Below are positions 44,038-56,853 of a DNA stretch of 64,000 nt, piece after piece. The position numbers were made by a program, and so were the translations under genes. The stretch lies in assembly GCF_001983995.1 (NCBI RefSeq), contig NZ_CP019450.1, forward strand, positions 3,100,001 through 3,164,000, given 5' to 3'. The stretch is from Halioglobus japonicus (GTDB taxonomy: Bacteria; Pseudomonadota; Gammaproteobacteria; Pseudomonadales; Halieaceae). The first letter of the stretch is position 1. Every line of letters begins with the position of its first letter. The notes beneath the pieces were generated by a model, which searched no databases, was not told where the DNA came from, and worked only from the letters and a program-made list of their open reading frames with translations.

Positions 44038-44048
44038 AGGGCGACCTC

Positions 44049-44642
44049 TCAAGTTAGCCCACGCAGCGCCAATGCGAGCACAAGGGCAGCACTCGCTGCA
44101 CACCAGGAGCCGACCACACGGACCAGGATTTTCTGCCAGTCTCGCCGCGGCAGCTCAGCCACTGCGGCCACGGCAATAAGTACAATACAGGTGCCGGTAC
44201 CTGCACCCAGCATGGCGCCAAATGTCTCGCGTCGCTCGAGGTCAGTCACGCCCGAATCAGCACCGATTACAAACGCCGCGACTACGGTAAGCATCGCCAA
44301 CAAGGCGGATGGTAACGCCAGGTTCGCAGCCACCAGCAGGCCACAGCCGCCCGCGGCAACCAGGAGCAGGGTTTCGGCAATGGAAATCGACTCTGGTGCG
44401 TACCCAGCGTAAGCCAGGCCGACCAACAGGGCCACTAAAAAGCACGGATAGGCAAGCCGCATTGCCTGCAGGCCACGCTGGCCGATCAACAAACCCAGCG
44501 CCACCAGGGCTAGCAAATGCGAAGGCACCAGCAACGGATGAAGAATACCGCTGTAGAAATACCCTATACCGGGCATCGGGCTATGCGCAAAGGCAGCTGA
44601 AGGCGCCAGTAGTATTGGCACCCACAACAGCAGGCGAGGCAC
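44049..44642 (-). CDS. HupE/UreJ-like membrane protein (second of a pair)
   Basis: 197 residues with a GTG start at 44642 directly after the stop of the preceding gene. Signal-like first helix, then MPGIGYFYSGILHPLLVPSH, the HupE/UreJ His-containing N-terminal motif, and five to six further helices. The family is linked to nickel or cobalt uptake, here without any urease or hydrogenase genes nearby. Translationally coupled to its partner. Confidence 0.75.
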   Translation of the reverse strand: MPRLLLWVPILLAPSAAFAHSPMPGIGYFYSGILHPLLVPSHLLALVALGLLIGQRGLQAMRLAYPCFLVALLVGLAYAGYAPESISIAETLLLVAAGGCGLLVAANLALPSALLAMLTVVAAFVIGADSGVTDLERRETFGAMLGAGTGTCIVLIAVAAVAELPRRDWQKILVRVVGSWCAASAALVLALALRGLT

Positions 44643-45221
44643 TTAGATTGCCCTGATGAGAAACAGTACGCCGGCCAGTCCGATCAAACCACCACCGGCA
44701 CGCACAGCGACAGTACCGGCCTTGAAACGGGTCAGCAGGCCGAAGGCGATACCGCACATGTGCAACATACCGGTGGATAGGACGAAGCCAATGCTATAGG
44801 CCAGCGGGCTCACCGCATGAGGAAGCTCGGTGCCATGTGCATGGCCGTGGAATATCGCGAAGGCCGCCACGATCACCGCCGCCAGCCACAAAGGAGGACG
44901 CGCTGCGGTGAGCACCATCACACCCAATACCAGTGCCGACAAGGCGATGCCCACTTCCACGCCTGGCAGGGGAATGCCAGCAACGCCGAGTGCGCCACCA
45001 AACGCCATGACCAGCGGAAAAGTTACCGGGACCACCCACAGTGCCGGCTGGCCCAGCACAGCGCCCCACAAGCCAACAGCCACCATCGCGGCCACGTGAT
45101 CCCAGCCCAGGATGGGGTGCATAAACCCACTGCTGAAGCCGCCCGCGACACCGCTGGCCTCGTGTGCCATGGCGGTCTGGCTGAGCAGGATAAGGGAGGC
45201 CAACAGGGCAAAATATCGCAT
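44643..45221 (-). CDS. HupE/UreJ family protein
   Basis: 192 residues from ATG 45221. A signal sequence ends at MAHEASG, with the mature N-terminal His; FMHPILGWDHVAAMVAVGLW is the HupE signature HPxxGxDHxxAM, and a further FHGHAHGTELP supplies His ligands in the middle. Six helices. Metal (Ni/Co) permease is the family role; actual metal unknown. First gene of the pair that continues into 44642. 45222-45431 holds no gene. Confidence 0.85.
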   Translation of the reverse strand: MRYFALLASLILLSQTAMAHEASGVAGGFSSGFMHPILGWDHVAAMVAVGLWGAVLGQPALWVVPVTFPLVMAFGGALGVAGIPLPGVEVGIALSALVLGVMVLTAARPPLWLAAVIVAAFAIFHGHAHGTELPHAVSPLAYSIGFVLSTGMLHMCGIAFGLLTRFKAGTVAVRAGGGLIGLAGVLFLIRAI

Positions 45222-45431
45222 AGCGTGTATTCCAATACCAACAGACATTATCGCGACGGACACTAACAAGAATGCCGAGGCTTGTTAAGCGCGCCATGCC
45301 AATCTATTGGACCACCGCTACGCTAGCAAGGTGGCGTACTGCTGCTGGATTGGCAGTTTGTCCGTGGCCTTTCTGGGCGCCACCAAGCCATATTAATCTG
45401 TGTTCATAGGCTCACCCGTACGATGGTCCCG

Positions 45432-45749
45432 TTAAAGTTTCCAGGCCGCGCCGCCCACCCAGTCACCTGCCATGGGCACAAACTCTACGTTGAGAATTTC
45501 CTGATAAAGGCCGCCCTCTACATAAGGGTCACCCTGCATCACCTCATCGGCCTCAGCGAATGAATCCGCTTTTATCACAAAAGTACTGGAGCGATAGGCA
45601 GCATCCTTGTCACGGTTGGGGCCTGCCACAGCGTACCGCGACATATTGCGCTCGACGTAACCGAGATGATCCGGCAACAATTCTCGGCGAATCTGTGCGG
45701 CAGATTCCCGGTCCTCAATGTCGCGGCAATAAAACAGATAGAAAGGCAT
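45432..45749 (-). CDS. YciI-like protein
   Basis: 105 residues from ATG 45749. A dimeric alpha/beta-barrel (YCII) fold: MPFYLFYCRDIED, RRELLPDHLGYVE with the conserved His-Leu, DSFAEADEVMQGDPYVEGGL with the Asp-Pro-Tyr signature. Similar proteins are small cytosolic enzymes of unclear function. Confidence 0.85.
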   Translation of the reverse strand: MPFYLFYCRDIEDRESAAQIRRELLPDHLGYVERNMSRYAVAGPNRDKDAAYRSSTFVIKADSFAEADEVMQGDPYVEGGLYQEILNVEFVPMAGDWVGGAAWKL

Positions 45750-45903
45750 TTTATGCTCCAGCATACGCCCCAAACTCCCCATTCTTGTTATCAGGCTTCA
45801 ACATAGCTCATGCTAACAAACGAAGCGGGGGCTTCACTTACAGGGGATTACCGACAAGTCCTGTAAGACACCTACAACACCATGATACAGGCGGAGCCTG
45901 CCG

Positions 45904-46347
45904 ATGATAGCCCTCGTTGCTATCCTTAGCGTCACACTTACTAGGCCGGCGCAGGCCCGGCCCGACACCGACATCTCGGGCGTGTACTGTACATCGCCGG
46001 CACATGCGATGCGGAGTCAGCCATTGAATAGTTCGAGCGGTTTGGCTTCAGCGAGCGTACCAGAGCGACACTGATCGCCAAGCGCGCGCGGCACATCTGC
46101 AACGTCGACATTGCCTCGTTTGGCCAGCCGCACCTTACGGCGCGGTTTATGGCACTGAGAGACAAGCGCGCACTGCGCCGGGCGCAGATCATTGCCAATG
46201 GGTTTTACTGCTGCGTTGTTGTTCTACCTGCTCTCGAACACGCCCTTCAACATCGCCGAGCGCATTGTGCCCTTTACCCTGCGGCTCTGCGTATTGCTGA
46301 TATTCCAGCCCAGGGCTCAAGCCTGGGCGGCCACCATGCGCCGATAA
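45904..46347 (+). pseudogene. Decayed membrane-protein gene
   Basis: Coding-like segments follow each other in different frames: an N-terminal hydrophobic start at ATG 45904; VLYIAGTCDAESAIE then TAG (46029-46031) and FERFGFSERTRATLIAKRAR in the same frame; then after a frame change ALLFYLLSNTPFNIAERIVP and CVLLIFQPRAQAW. Multiple lesions, so a real pseudogene. No family recognised. It overlaps the 3' end of the convergent YdcH-like gene. Confidence 0.4.
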
Positions 46348-46562
46348 AGCGAGTCTTTGAGTTCGGCCCGGTCATGTTTGAGTTGGTGCATGGCCATATC
46401 ATCGATAGGGCCACCGCGCAGCTCGAGGGTGCGAATTTCCTTGTCCAGTGCTGTGTACTGTTTATTGTCGGCAGCAAATAGGTGATCTGTCTCCAGCAAC
46501 TGCGCAATAATCGCTTCCAGTTCCGGGAAATCATTATTCAAAGAGTGCACTTCGCCAAGCAT
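46317..46562 (-). CDS. YdcH family (DUF465) protein
   Basis: 81 residues from ATG 46562, with GAGGAG 6 nt upstream. MLGEVHSLNNDFPELEAIIA, HLFAADNKQYTALDKEIRTL and MHQLKHDRAELKDSLYRRM match the DUF465 helical hairpin. Small cytosolic protein of unknown role. An uninterrupted C10 tract (46593-46602) lies 30-40 bp upstream of the start. Confidence 0.88.
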   Translation of the reverse strand: MLGEVHSLNNDFPELEAIIAQLLETDHLFAADNKQYTALDKEIRTLELRGGPIDDMAMHQLKHDRAELKDSLYRRMVAAQA

Positions 46563-46592
46563 CAGCTTCTCCTCGACCAGACAGGTCGGATT

Positions 46593-46602
46593 GGGGGGGG
46601 GG
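46593..46602. repeat. Poly-G/C tract of 10 upstream of the YdcH-like gene
   Basis: Ten consecutive G on the plus strand. Located in the presumptive promoter/5' leader of the YdcH-like gene, where length changes could alter expression; the true length is doubtful because other G/C runs in this window appear undercalled. Confidence 0.6.
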
Positions 46603-46645
46603 ACACGAACTTTCAGCTTAGCACACGGCCCCGAGGCTGCCGGGC

Positions 46646-46673
46646 AAAAAAAAGGCGCAGCCGAAGCCGCGCC
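46646..46673 (-). terminator. Intrinsic terminator of rpoS
   Basis: On the minus strand GGCGCGGC-TTCG-GCTGCGCC (46673-46654) forms an 8-bp stem (one G-U pair) with a stable TTCG tetraloop, followed by T8 (A8 at 46646-46653). It lies 20 bp after the rpoS stop. Confidence 0.92.
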
Positions 46674-46692
46674 CACGGGACATCATTGGTAA

Positions 46693-47775
46693 TTAGCTGA
46701 ACAGCGATTCGCCTGACAGGCCCTGGTTTTCCATAATGCCGCGCAGTCGCTTGAGTGCCTCTACCTGGATCTGGCGTACGCGTTCGCGAGTGAGGCCAAT
46801 CTCACGGCCTACCTCTTCCAAGGTGCTGCTCTCATAGCCTCGCAGGCCGAACCGGCGCGACACGACCTCGCGTTGTTTCTCTGACAATTCATCCAGCCAA
46901 TTGGCAATGCTGTTCTTGATGTCTGAATCCTGGAGCAACTCCGAGGGATCGCTCTCATGGGTATCGGCAATCGTGTCGACAACGGTCTTGTCAGAATCGG
47001 GACCCACCGGGGTGTCCACCGAGGTAACGCGCTCGTTCAAACCCAACAGACGCTTCACATCGGCCGCCGGCTTATCGAGCATATCGGCGATTTCTTCCGC
47101 GGTAGGCTCGTGATCGAGTTTCTGGGTCAGCTCGCGAGCCGCCCGCAGATACACGTTCAGTTCTTTAACCACATGAATGGGCAGACGGATAGTACGCGTC
47201 TGATTCATGATAGCTCGTTCAATCGTCTGGCGTATCCACCAGGTGGCATAGGTAGAGAAGCGGAAGCCGCGTTCGGGGTCGAACTTTTCTACTGCGCGAA
47301 TCAGGCCCAGATTACCCTCCTCGATCAGGTCGAGCAGCGTCAGGCCACGATTAATATACCGCCGTGAAATTTTCACCACCAGGCGCAGATTGCTCTCAAT
47401 CATACGCTTGCGGCCAGCTTCATCGCCCTTGCGGGCAAGGCGCGCGTAGTACTTCTCCTCATCTGCCGTGAGCAGTGGGGAATATCCTATTTCGTTGAGA
47501 TATAACTGGGTCGCGTCGAGTGATTTCTCGACCTTGCGGGCAGTCCGAGCTTTGGCCTCGTCAAAGGCCTCCACCTCTCCCTGAGCTGCCTCCGCAGTTT
47601 GTTCCGGTGCCAGTTCTTCGACAACCTCTGAGCTTGCGGGCTCAGCTGCTTTGACCGGTACCTTCTTGCGGGAGGCTGGTTTTTTTCTGGCTTTCGCCGT
47701 CGTACCCATTTTAGCCCCTGTCTTACATCCCATTTTTGAAGTCCGTTTCGGGCTTGTAGATGAATCCAGATCCAT
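46693..47775 (-). CDS. rpoS: RNA polymerase sigma factor RpoS
   Basis: 360 residues from ATG 47775. Region 1.2 ([20 protein letters not shown]), region 2 ([35 protein letters not shown]), region 3 and region 4 ([20 protein letters not shown]) are all intact. Group 2 stationary-phase/general stress sigma factor. The N-terminus carries about 35 extra basic residues ([20 protein letters not shown]) compared with enterobacterial RpoS. Downstream of nlpD as usual; the rpoS promoter is probably within or after nlpD. Followed by a strong terminator. Confidence 0.95.
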   Translation of the reverse strand: MDLDSSTSPKRTSKMGCKTGAKMGTTAKARKKPASRKKVPVKAAEPASSEVVEELAPEQTAEAAQGEVEAFDEAKARTARKVEKSLDATQLYLNEIGYSPLLTADEEKYYARLARKGDEAGRKRMIESNLRLVVKISRRYINRGLTLLDLIEEGNLGLIRAVEKFDPERGFRFSTYATWWIRQTIERAIMNQTRTIRLPIHVVKELNVYLRAARELTQKLDHEPTAEEIADMLDKPAADVKRLLGLNERVTSVDTPVGPDSDKTVVDTIADTHESDPSELLQDSDIKNSIANWLDELSEKQREVVSRRFGLRGYESSTLEEVGREIGLTRERVRQIQVEALKRLRGIMENQGLSGESLFS

Positions 47776-47919
47776 GGCAACAACCTCTTTTTTGCTGGGT
47801 CTATTGGCCGAGTTTCTACGCCGGGCCAAACAGACTAACGCAGGCCAATCGGCAAATTCAAGCATCTATGCAAAGAATTGCAGAAGCTAACTTTCTATAC
47901 TGGAGCGCCCCAAAAGGCG

Positions 47920-48744
47920 TTATCGGCGGGGCAAAAGCCGCAGGGGATCGATGGGTTTACCTTCTTTGCGGATCTCAAAATGCAGGCTGACGGTGTCGGT
48001 CCCTGTGCTGCCTTTTTCCGCAATCTGCTGCCCGGCCCGGACAGTGTCACCCTCTGCAACCAGCAACCGGCGGTTGTGGCCGTAGGCGGTGAGGTAGACC
48101 TCATTGTGTTTGATGATCAGCAGTTCGCCAAGCCCCACAATGCCTGTGCCGGAGTAGACCACTACGCCACCGGCTGCCGCAGTCACCGGGTCACCCGCCT
48201 TACCGCCAATATCGATTCCCTTGTGCACAGTTGATGAGTACTTTCGCACCAACCTGCCCTGCGCCGGCCAGCGCCAGGCTTTTACCGGCCCAGTACCCGC
48301 CGAACCGGATGGAGACGTTTTAACAGGCGCAGATGACACTGGTGTGACAGGCTTTGGCGCAGGTGCAGGCGTTGCGACAGCTACCGGCGGTGGGCTCGCT
48401 GGAGTTCGGGAACGGCTCGCAGTGGCGGTCGAAGTTGTGGCGGATTTACGCGGCGCCGGTTTAGCTACAGGAGGGTCTGCCTCGGCCAGCTTCAGACGTT
48501 GCCCGGGATAAATCGTATAGGGCACGGCAATGCCATTGGCCGCGGCAAGGCGGCGATAATCGAGACCGTAGCGAAAGGCAATGGAGTACAGGGTGTCGCC
48601 GCGCTGCACCACATAACCGCTGTACTGGCCGCTACTGGAGCCGGCGCGATTGCGATCTTCAACCGGCGCGGGCGGGCTGCCGCCACAGGCTGTGAGCAGT
48701 GCGCACAGGAGACAATACATGGCACCCCGCTGGCCCAGTTTCAT
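47920..48744 (-). CDS. nlpD: LysM/M23 lipoprotein NlpD
   Basis: 274 residues. A lipoprotein signal ends LLTACGG (lipobox Cys about 20). LysM domain at about 43-87 (YVVQRGDTLYSIAFRYGLDY), Pro/Ala/Ser-rich linker, then a LytM/M23 domain (HKGIDIGGKAGDPVTAAAGG, YGHNRRLLVAEGDTV, LHFEIRKEGKPIDPL). Catalytic zinc ligands are partly missing, as in NlpD, which activates the amidase AmiC at the division septum. Upstream of rpoS, the standard arrangement. Confidence 0.94.
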   Translation of the reverse strand: MKLGQRGAMYCLLCALLTACGGSPPAPVEDRNRAGSSSGQYSGYVVQRGDTLYSIAFRYGLDYRRLAAANGIAVPYTIYPGQRLKLAEADPPVAKPAPRKSATTSTATASRSRTPASPPPVAVATPAPAPKPVTPVSSAPVKTSPSGSAGTGPVKAWRWPAQGRLVRKYSSTVHKGIDIGGKAGDPVTAAAGGVVVYSGTGIVGLGELLIIKHNEVYLTAYGHNRRLLVAEGDTVRAGQQIAEKGSTGTDTVSLHFEIRKEGKPIDPLRLLPRR

Positions 48745-48763
48745 GCTCCCGCAGCGCTGCCCC

Positions 48764-49693
48764 CTAGGGGCTGGCGCCTGCCTCCTGGCCCCAGCGCCGC
48801 TCGACCAACCAAACGAGGCAAAAGCCGAACACCATTAGCGCCATGCACAACAGCGTCTGCGGATCGGTGCCCGTCTGCACCAGAAAACTGTCGGGGAGTA
48901 CCGGCACCTGCTGCGCGGGTTTAAGGCCGCCGCTGCTGCTCTCTACCCAGGCCAATACCCGTTTCCAGGGCCAGACCACCAACAGCGAACCGAACAGAAA
49001 ACCCGTGAGCAAGGCCATGGTGGCCTCATGGAAGCGTTGTAAAAGCCAGTGCAGCAGGCGCGAAAACACCATCAATCCAAACACCGCTCCCGTGGCCAGC
49101 ACCGCCAGATAAGCAAGATCCAGCGACTTCACCGCCAATAACGTGGGCCCGTACATACCGATAAGCACGAGAATGAAACTGCCGGAGATGCCGGGCAGTA
49201 TCATGGCGCAAATCGCCAGGAAGCCGGCGAGAAATACTCCGGGCAGGCCAAAGTCCAGGTTCACCATGGGCGCCAGGGCAATGGTCACCGCCACGGCAAT
49301 GCCGGCAGCGAGGCACACCAGCCGACCCGTGTTCCACGCGGGCACCTGTTTCAGTAATACCAGCGACGAGGCGAGGATCAGGCCGAAGAAAAACGCCCAC
49401 AGGGGCACAGGATGATACTCCAGCACCCAGGACAACAGCTGTGCCAGGGTCGCCACGGCGGTGACAATACCCAGCAGCAGCGCCAGCAGGAAGCCGCCGT
49501 TAATGTGCTCCCAGGCACCGCGAATATCCAGCTTTAGCACCTTGCGCGCAAACTCGAGATCCACTGCACGAATCGCGCCGAGCAGGTCGTCGTAAATGCC
49601 GGTGATAAAGGCCATGGTGCCCCCGGACACACCGGGAACAATGTCTGCGGCACCCATCAGGATGCCGCGCAGATATACGCCCAGGGAGGTCAA
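48764..49693 (-). CDS. DUF368 membrane protein
   Basis: 309 residues with about eight hydrophobic helices. LRGILMGAADIVPGVSGGTM is the DUF368 opening motif, and FLAICAMILPGISGSFILVL its repeat. A TTG at 49693 with GAGGT 6 nt upstream is the likely start. DUF368 proteins have been linked to polyprenyl-phosphate recycling across the membrane. It sits between pcm and nlpD, an unusual position. Confidence 0.85.
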   Translation of the reverse strand: MTSLGVYLRGILMGAADIVPGVSGGTMAFITGIYDDLLGAIRAVDLEFARKVLKLDIRGAWEHINGGFLLALLLGIVTAVATLAQLLSWVLEYHPVPLWAFFFGLILASSLVLLKQVPAWNTGRLVCLAAGIAVAVTIALAPMVNLDFGLPGVFLAGFLAICAMILPGISGSFILVLIGMYGPTLLAVKSLDLAYLAVLATGAVFGLMVFSRLLHWLLQRFHEATMALLTGFLFGSLLVVWPWKRVLAWVESSSGGLKPAQQVPVLPDSFLVQTGTDPQTLLCMALMVFGFCLVWLVERRWGQEAGASP

Positions 49694-49695
49694 GG

Positions 49696-50328
49696 CTACC
49701 TCACTGTGCCAGGTCGCAGCGGCACGAAACGCACCTCTTCGACGATGGTGGTCTCAAACCCCTCGTGGGTGCGATCCACGATCTGCAGGTGCTGGGTGGC
49801 GCCACCAACGGGCATCACCAGACGCCCGCCCGGCGCCAATTGGCGCAGTAAATCTTCGGGAATACGCTCGGGGGCAGCGGCGGCGAGAATAGCGTCAAAG
49901 GGGCCGCGCTCGGGCCAGCCCATGCCGCCATCGGCGTGATTCATGTGCACATTGCGCAGCTTGAGCTGGCGCATGCGCTGGCGAGCCTTCTGCTGCAGGG
50001 GCTTGATGCGCTCAACGCTGTAAACCTCGCCCACCAACTGCGCCAGAATGGCTGTCTGGTAGCCCGAGCCCGTACCGATCTCCAGCACGCGTTCCGGGGC
50101 CCCGCCCTCGAGTAGCAGCTCGGTCATGCGGGCCACGATATAAGGTTGCGACAGGGTTTGCTGAAAGCCAATGGGCAACGCGACGTCTTCGTAGGCGCGA
50201 TGAGCCATAGCCTCATCGAGAAACAAATGCCGGGGCGTCGTCGCCATGACGTCCAGCACCTTATGATTACTAATCCCCTGGTCGACCAGACGCTGGATGA
50301 GCCGCTCGCGTGTCCGCTGCGATGTCAT
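49696..50328 (-). CDS. pcm: Protein-L-isoaspartate O-methyltransferase
   Basis: 210 residues from ATG 50328 (AAGGGG upstream). [16 protein letters not shown] and [20 protein letters not shown] (SAM motif I) with ERIKPL are diagnostic; [20 protein letters not shown] and [10 protein letters not shown] complete the PCMT fold. Repairs isoaspartyl damage. Usually preceded by surE, which is absent here: the upstream neighbour is truD. Confidence 0.94.
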   Translation of the reverse strand: MTSQRTRERLIQRLVDQGISNHKVLDVMATTPRHLFLDEAMAHRAYEDVALPIGFQQTLSQPYIVARMTELLLEGGAPERVLEIGTGSGYQTAILAQLVGEVYSVERIKPLQQKARQRMRQLKLRNVHMNHADGGMGWPERGPFDAILAAAAPERIPEDLLRQLAPGGRLVMPVGGATQHLQIVDRTHEGFETTIVEEVRFVPLRPGTVR

Positions 50329-50409
50329 ACCAATCCCCTTGAGGTCTACCCTGCTCACTCCTGATACCACTCCGAATGTCCCGTTATTGTTTGTTGTTAC
50401 CCGGCAGAA

Positions 50410-51420
50410 TCACTGCCCTTGCAACAATTCGCCCAGCAGCGCTGTCGCATAGCTGCCAACCCCTAAGCGAAACTCCAGTTGCAATACGTCATCATCACAA
50501 AAGTCCCAGCAAAAGTCATCCGCAACAAGCCGGCTCGGCCGCCAGGCCAGTTCCAGGCCCGCCCGCTCCAAATGCTCACAGAGGAGCTGCTCAGCAGCGA
50601 GCGACGCACCGGGTTGCAGATAGCTTTGTGGCGCTCCACGGCCCCACAGCGGCAGGCCCGGGTGCAGATCACCCGCAGCGGCCCGCTCGGCGATGTCGGC
50701 ATCGGGCTGCTCACAGACAAACAGGCTGCGCGTACCCTGCAACATGCAGGTATCGCCCGGCAATACCTCGCGCCAGGTACCGGCATTCACCCGCTGGGCG
50801 AGAGCAAGGTTGAACAGATAGCTGCGCGCCGCCGACAGAAACAGGCTGCGCTTATTGCGGGAGACCTTACGCGCACCGCGCTCCAGCCAATGGCGAGCCT
50901 GATCCAGGGTGGCACCATCGCGGCCAAAGCGTTGCTCGCCAAAGTAATTGGGTGTGCCCTCGGTTTGAATACGGTGCAGACGCTGATCAATCGCGTCGCG
51001 GTCGCCCTCCAGGTCGCGCAGCACGATCCGGAACCGATTGGCCTTGTGTACACCGCGCTTGAGTTTGCGCTGATGCCGCGTCACCGCCAGCACGGTCACG
51101 GCGCCTTCCTCGGACAACAGCTGCCAGTCGGGCTCGGCCTTGCCCGCCATGCGCACACTGAACCACTGGCGCGTTACGCCCTGGCGATCTTTCATACCGC
51201 TGTAGCTGATATCCCGGGGATGAATCCCGCTCAGAGAAGAAATGCGTTGCGCCAGATCGGCCGTATTCAGCAGACGTTTTTTCAGGTGCAGAAAGACATG
51301 CTCGCCTTCACCGACCGGCTCGAAACCGAGCTCTTCATCGACAAAGAAATCTTCCGGGCGGGCCTTGAACAAGGCCTGGGCCACAGCGTCGCCATGGGCC
51401 CGGGGCCGGGCTACCATCAT
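50410..51420 (-). CDS. truD: tRNA pseudouridine(13) synthase TruD
   Basis: 336 residues. [20 protein letters not shown], the catalytic Asp in [36 protein letters not shown] and the TRUD-specific insertion are all seen. Modifies U13 of tRNA(Glu). Its ATG overlaps the restored stop of ispF (ATGA), confirming operon continuity. Confidence 0.95.
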   Translation of the reverse strand: MMVARPRAHGDAVAQALFKARPEDFFVDEELGFEPVGEGEHVFLHLKKRLLNTADLAQRISSLSGIHPRDISYSGMKDRQGVTRQWFSVRMAGKAEPDWQLLSEEGAVTVLAVTRHQRKLKRGVHKANRFRIVLRDLEGDRDAIDQRLHRIQTEGTPNYFGEQRFGRDGATLDQARHWLERGARKVSRNKRSLFLSAARSYLFNLALAQRVNAGTWREVLPGDTCMLQGTRSLFVCEQPDADIAERAAAGDLHPGLPLWGRGAPQSYLQPGASLAAEQLLCEHLERAGLELAWRPSRLVADDFCWDFCDDDVLQLEFRLGVGSYATALLGELLQGQ

Positions 51421-51895
51421 TGAGCTGCCGCTTCCAGCAATACCACGGCGTGCGCGGCAATACCTTCCTCGCGGCCGGCAAAGCCCAGCTTCTCGGTGGT
51501 TGTGGCTTTAACATTCACCTGCCCGGCAGATACCTGCAGATCCGCGGCGATGTGCTCGCGCATGCCGGGGATATGGGGGCCATTTTTGGCGTCTGGGCAA
51601 TAATCGTGCTGTCGAGGTTAGCCACCACATAACCGGCCTCATGCACCAGCGTCGTCACCTGGCGCAGCAATTCACGGGAATCCGCGCCGGCGTGAGTGGG
51701 GTCCGTATCGGGAAAGTGGCCTCCGATATCGCCGGCGGCAATGGCTCCCAGCAGCGCATCGCACACCGCGTGCAGCAACACATCGCCATCAGAGTGCGCC
51801 ACCAGACCCCGGGCGTGCGGGATCGACACCCCGCCGAGCACAATGCTGTCCCCGGGACCAAACTTGTGCACATCGTAACCGTGCCCGATTCTCAT
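51417..51895 (-). pseudogene. ispF: IspF, frameshifted in a C5 run (probable sequencing deletion)
   Basis: 2-C-methyl-D-erythritol 2,4-cyclodiphosphate synthase in two frames. [16 protein letters not shown] (metal Asp8, His10), [20 protein letters not shown] (His42 equivalent) and GHFPDTDP are in the first; after PKMAP the frame breaks at C5 (G5 at about 51586-51590), and one extra C restores [20 protein letters not shown] and [17 protein letters not shown] to a stop overlapping truD. Restored length about 159, normal for the family. An essential MEP-pathway enzyme, so the lesion is almost certainly not biological. Confidence 0.93.
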
Positions 51896-52605
51896 AGTAT
51901 TTCCTCGTCAGTGCGACGCTCAAGATACCAGGCGACCAACGCCAGGTCGGCGGGCACCGTCACCTTCAAGTTGGCGGCGGCGCCCTGGATCAGCGCCACT
52001 CTATGCCCTGCATACTCCATTGCAGACGCTTCATCGGTGACCGTCAGGCCCGCCTCTCGCGCATTTTCCATTGCCTGCAACAATGCGCCAAGGGAAAACA
52101 TCTGCGGTGTCTGCGCGCGCCACAACTGGGTGCGATCCAGCGTGGTGAGCACGTGGCCCGCGGCATCGCTGCGCTTGACGGTATCCACCACCGGTTCCGC
52201 CAGAATCCCGCCGTTGCCGGTACTGGTGACAGCGGCGATAAGCCGCTCAACATCGGCAGGGGCCAGGCCAGGCCGCGCGGCATCGTGTACCAACACCCAG
52301 TCATCGGGCGCTGCCCGCGCCGACAAATCCTGCAGTGCCGCCAGCACGGAATCGGCGCGCTCGTCGCCACCCACGACAGTGTGAATACGCGCATCATCGA
52401 GCAGCGCCAGGGACTGTGCACGGGTATCGTCAGGATGAAGCGCTATTGTCAGGGAGCTGACAGAGGGGGCTGCGAGCAGCGCGCGAACGCTGTGTTCCAG
52501 CAGGGTACTCCCTGCCACTTGCAGGTATTGCTTGGGCGTATCGCTGCCCATGCGCGCGCCGATACCGGCGGCGGGAAGCACAGCGTGACAGGCAGGTTCA
52601 GGCAC
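51892..52605 (-). CDS. ispD: 2-C-methyl-D-erythritol 4-phosphate cytidylyltransferase
   Basis: 237 residues. [21 protein letters not shown] is the nucleotide-binding signature; [11 protein letters not shown] and [16 protein letters not shown], with [19 protein letters not shown], are IspD-specific. Third step of MEP isoprenoid synthesis. Overlaps ispF by 4 bp and follows ftsB by 3 bp. Confidence 0.95.
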   Translation of the reverse strand: MPEPACHAVLPAAGIGARMGSDTPKQYLQVAGSTLLEHSVRALLAAPSVSSLTIALHPDDTRAQSLALLDDARIHTVVGGDERADSVLAALQDLSARAAPDDWVLVHDAARPGLAPADVERLIAAVTSTGNGGILAEPVVDTVKRSDAAGHVLTTLDRTQLWRAQTPQMFSLGALLQAMENAREAGLTVTDEASAMEYAGHRVALIQGAAANLKVTVPADLALVAWYLERRTDEEIL

Positions 52606-52608
52606 GCC

Positions 52609-52887
52609 CTATTCCGCCTCGTCATCCATCTGGTAAAAGGTTTCGCCGTCGCGCACCAGGTTGAGTTGTTCCCTGGCTCGTTGCTCCACACCGGCATTCC
52701 CGGTTTGCAGCTCCAATACTTCGCGCTCAAGCACGGCGTTGCGCTCGCGCAACACCGCGTTTTCTTCGGTAAAGCGATCGACCTGGCGCTTCAGGCGCTG
52801 CTGCTCGGCGAGACTCCCCTCGGCAATCCACAGGCGGTACTGAAGCACCACCAGCAGAACCAGTAGAATGCCGAACAACCAGCGCAA
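52609..52887 (-). CDS. ftsB: Cell division protein FtsB
   Basis: 92 residues: a short N-terminal tail, one transmembrane helix (MRWLFGILLVLLVVLQYRLW) and a coiled coil (QQRLKRQVDRFTEENAVLRE), as in FtsB of the FtsQLB divisome complex. Located between eno and ispD, its standard position. Confidence 0.93.
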   Translation of the reverse strand: MRWLFGILLVLLVVLQYRLWIAEGSLAEQQRLKRQVDRFTEENAVLRERNAVLEREVLELQTGNAGVEQRAREQLNLVRDGETFYQMDDEAE

Positions 52888-52907
52888 GGGCCCGGTCCCG
52901 ACTCAGC

Positions 52908-54200
<1,293 letters not shown>

Positions 54201-54214
54201 TTACTCCGTATTTT

Positions 54215-56743
<2,529 letters not shown>

Positions 56744-56853
56744 TTAATTACGCTGTAAATCCGGAAACACAGCATTCCGCCCCGGCATCTGAAGACGCTG
56801 GCGAAATACTGCAAAAAGATGGGTAACCAGACTACCAGAAAGGGCCCGCCAGC

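Noticed and set aside
51580..51600. Programmed frameshifting in ispF
   Set aside because: No slippery heptamer with a downstream stimulator is evident, and the same one-base loss recurs in unrelated genes, so a sequence error is more likely.
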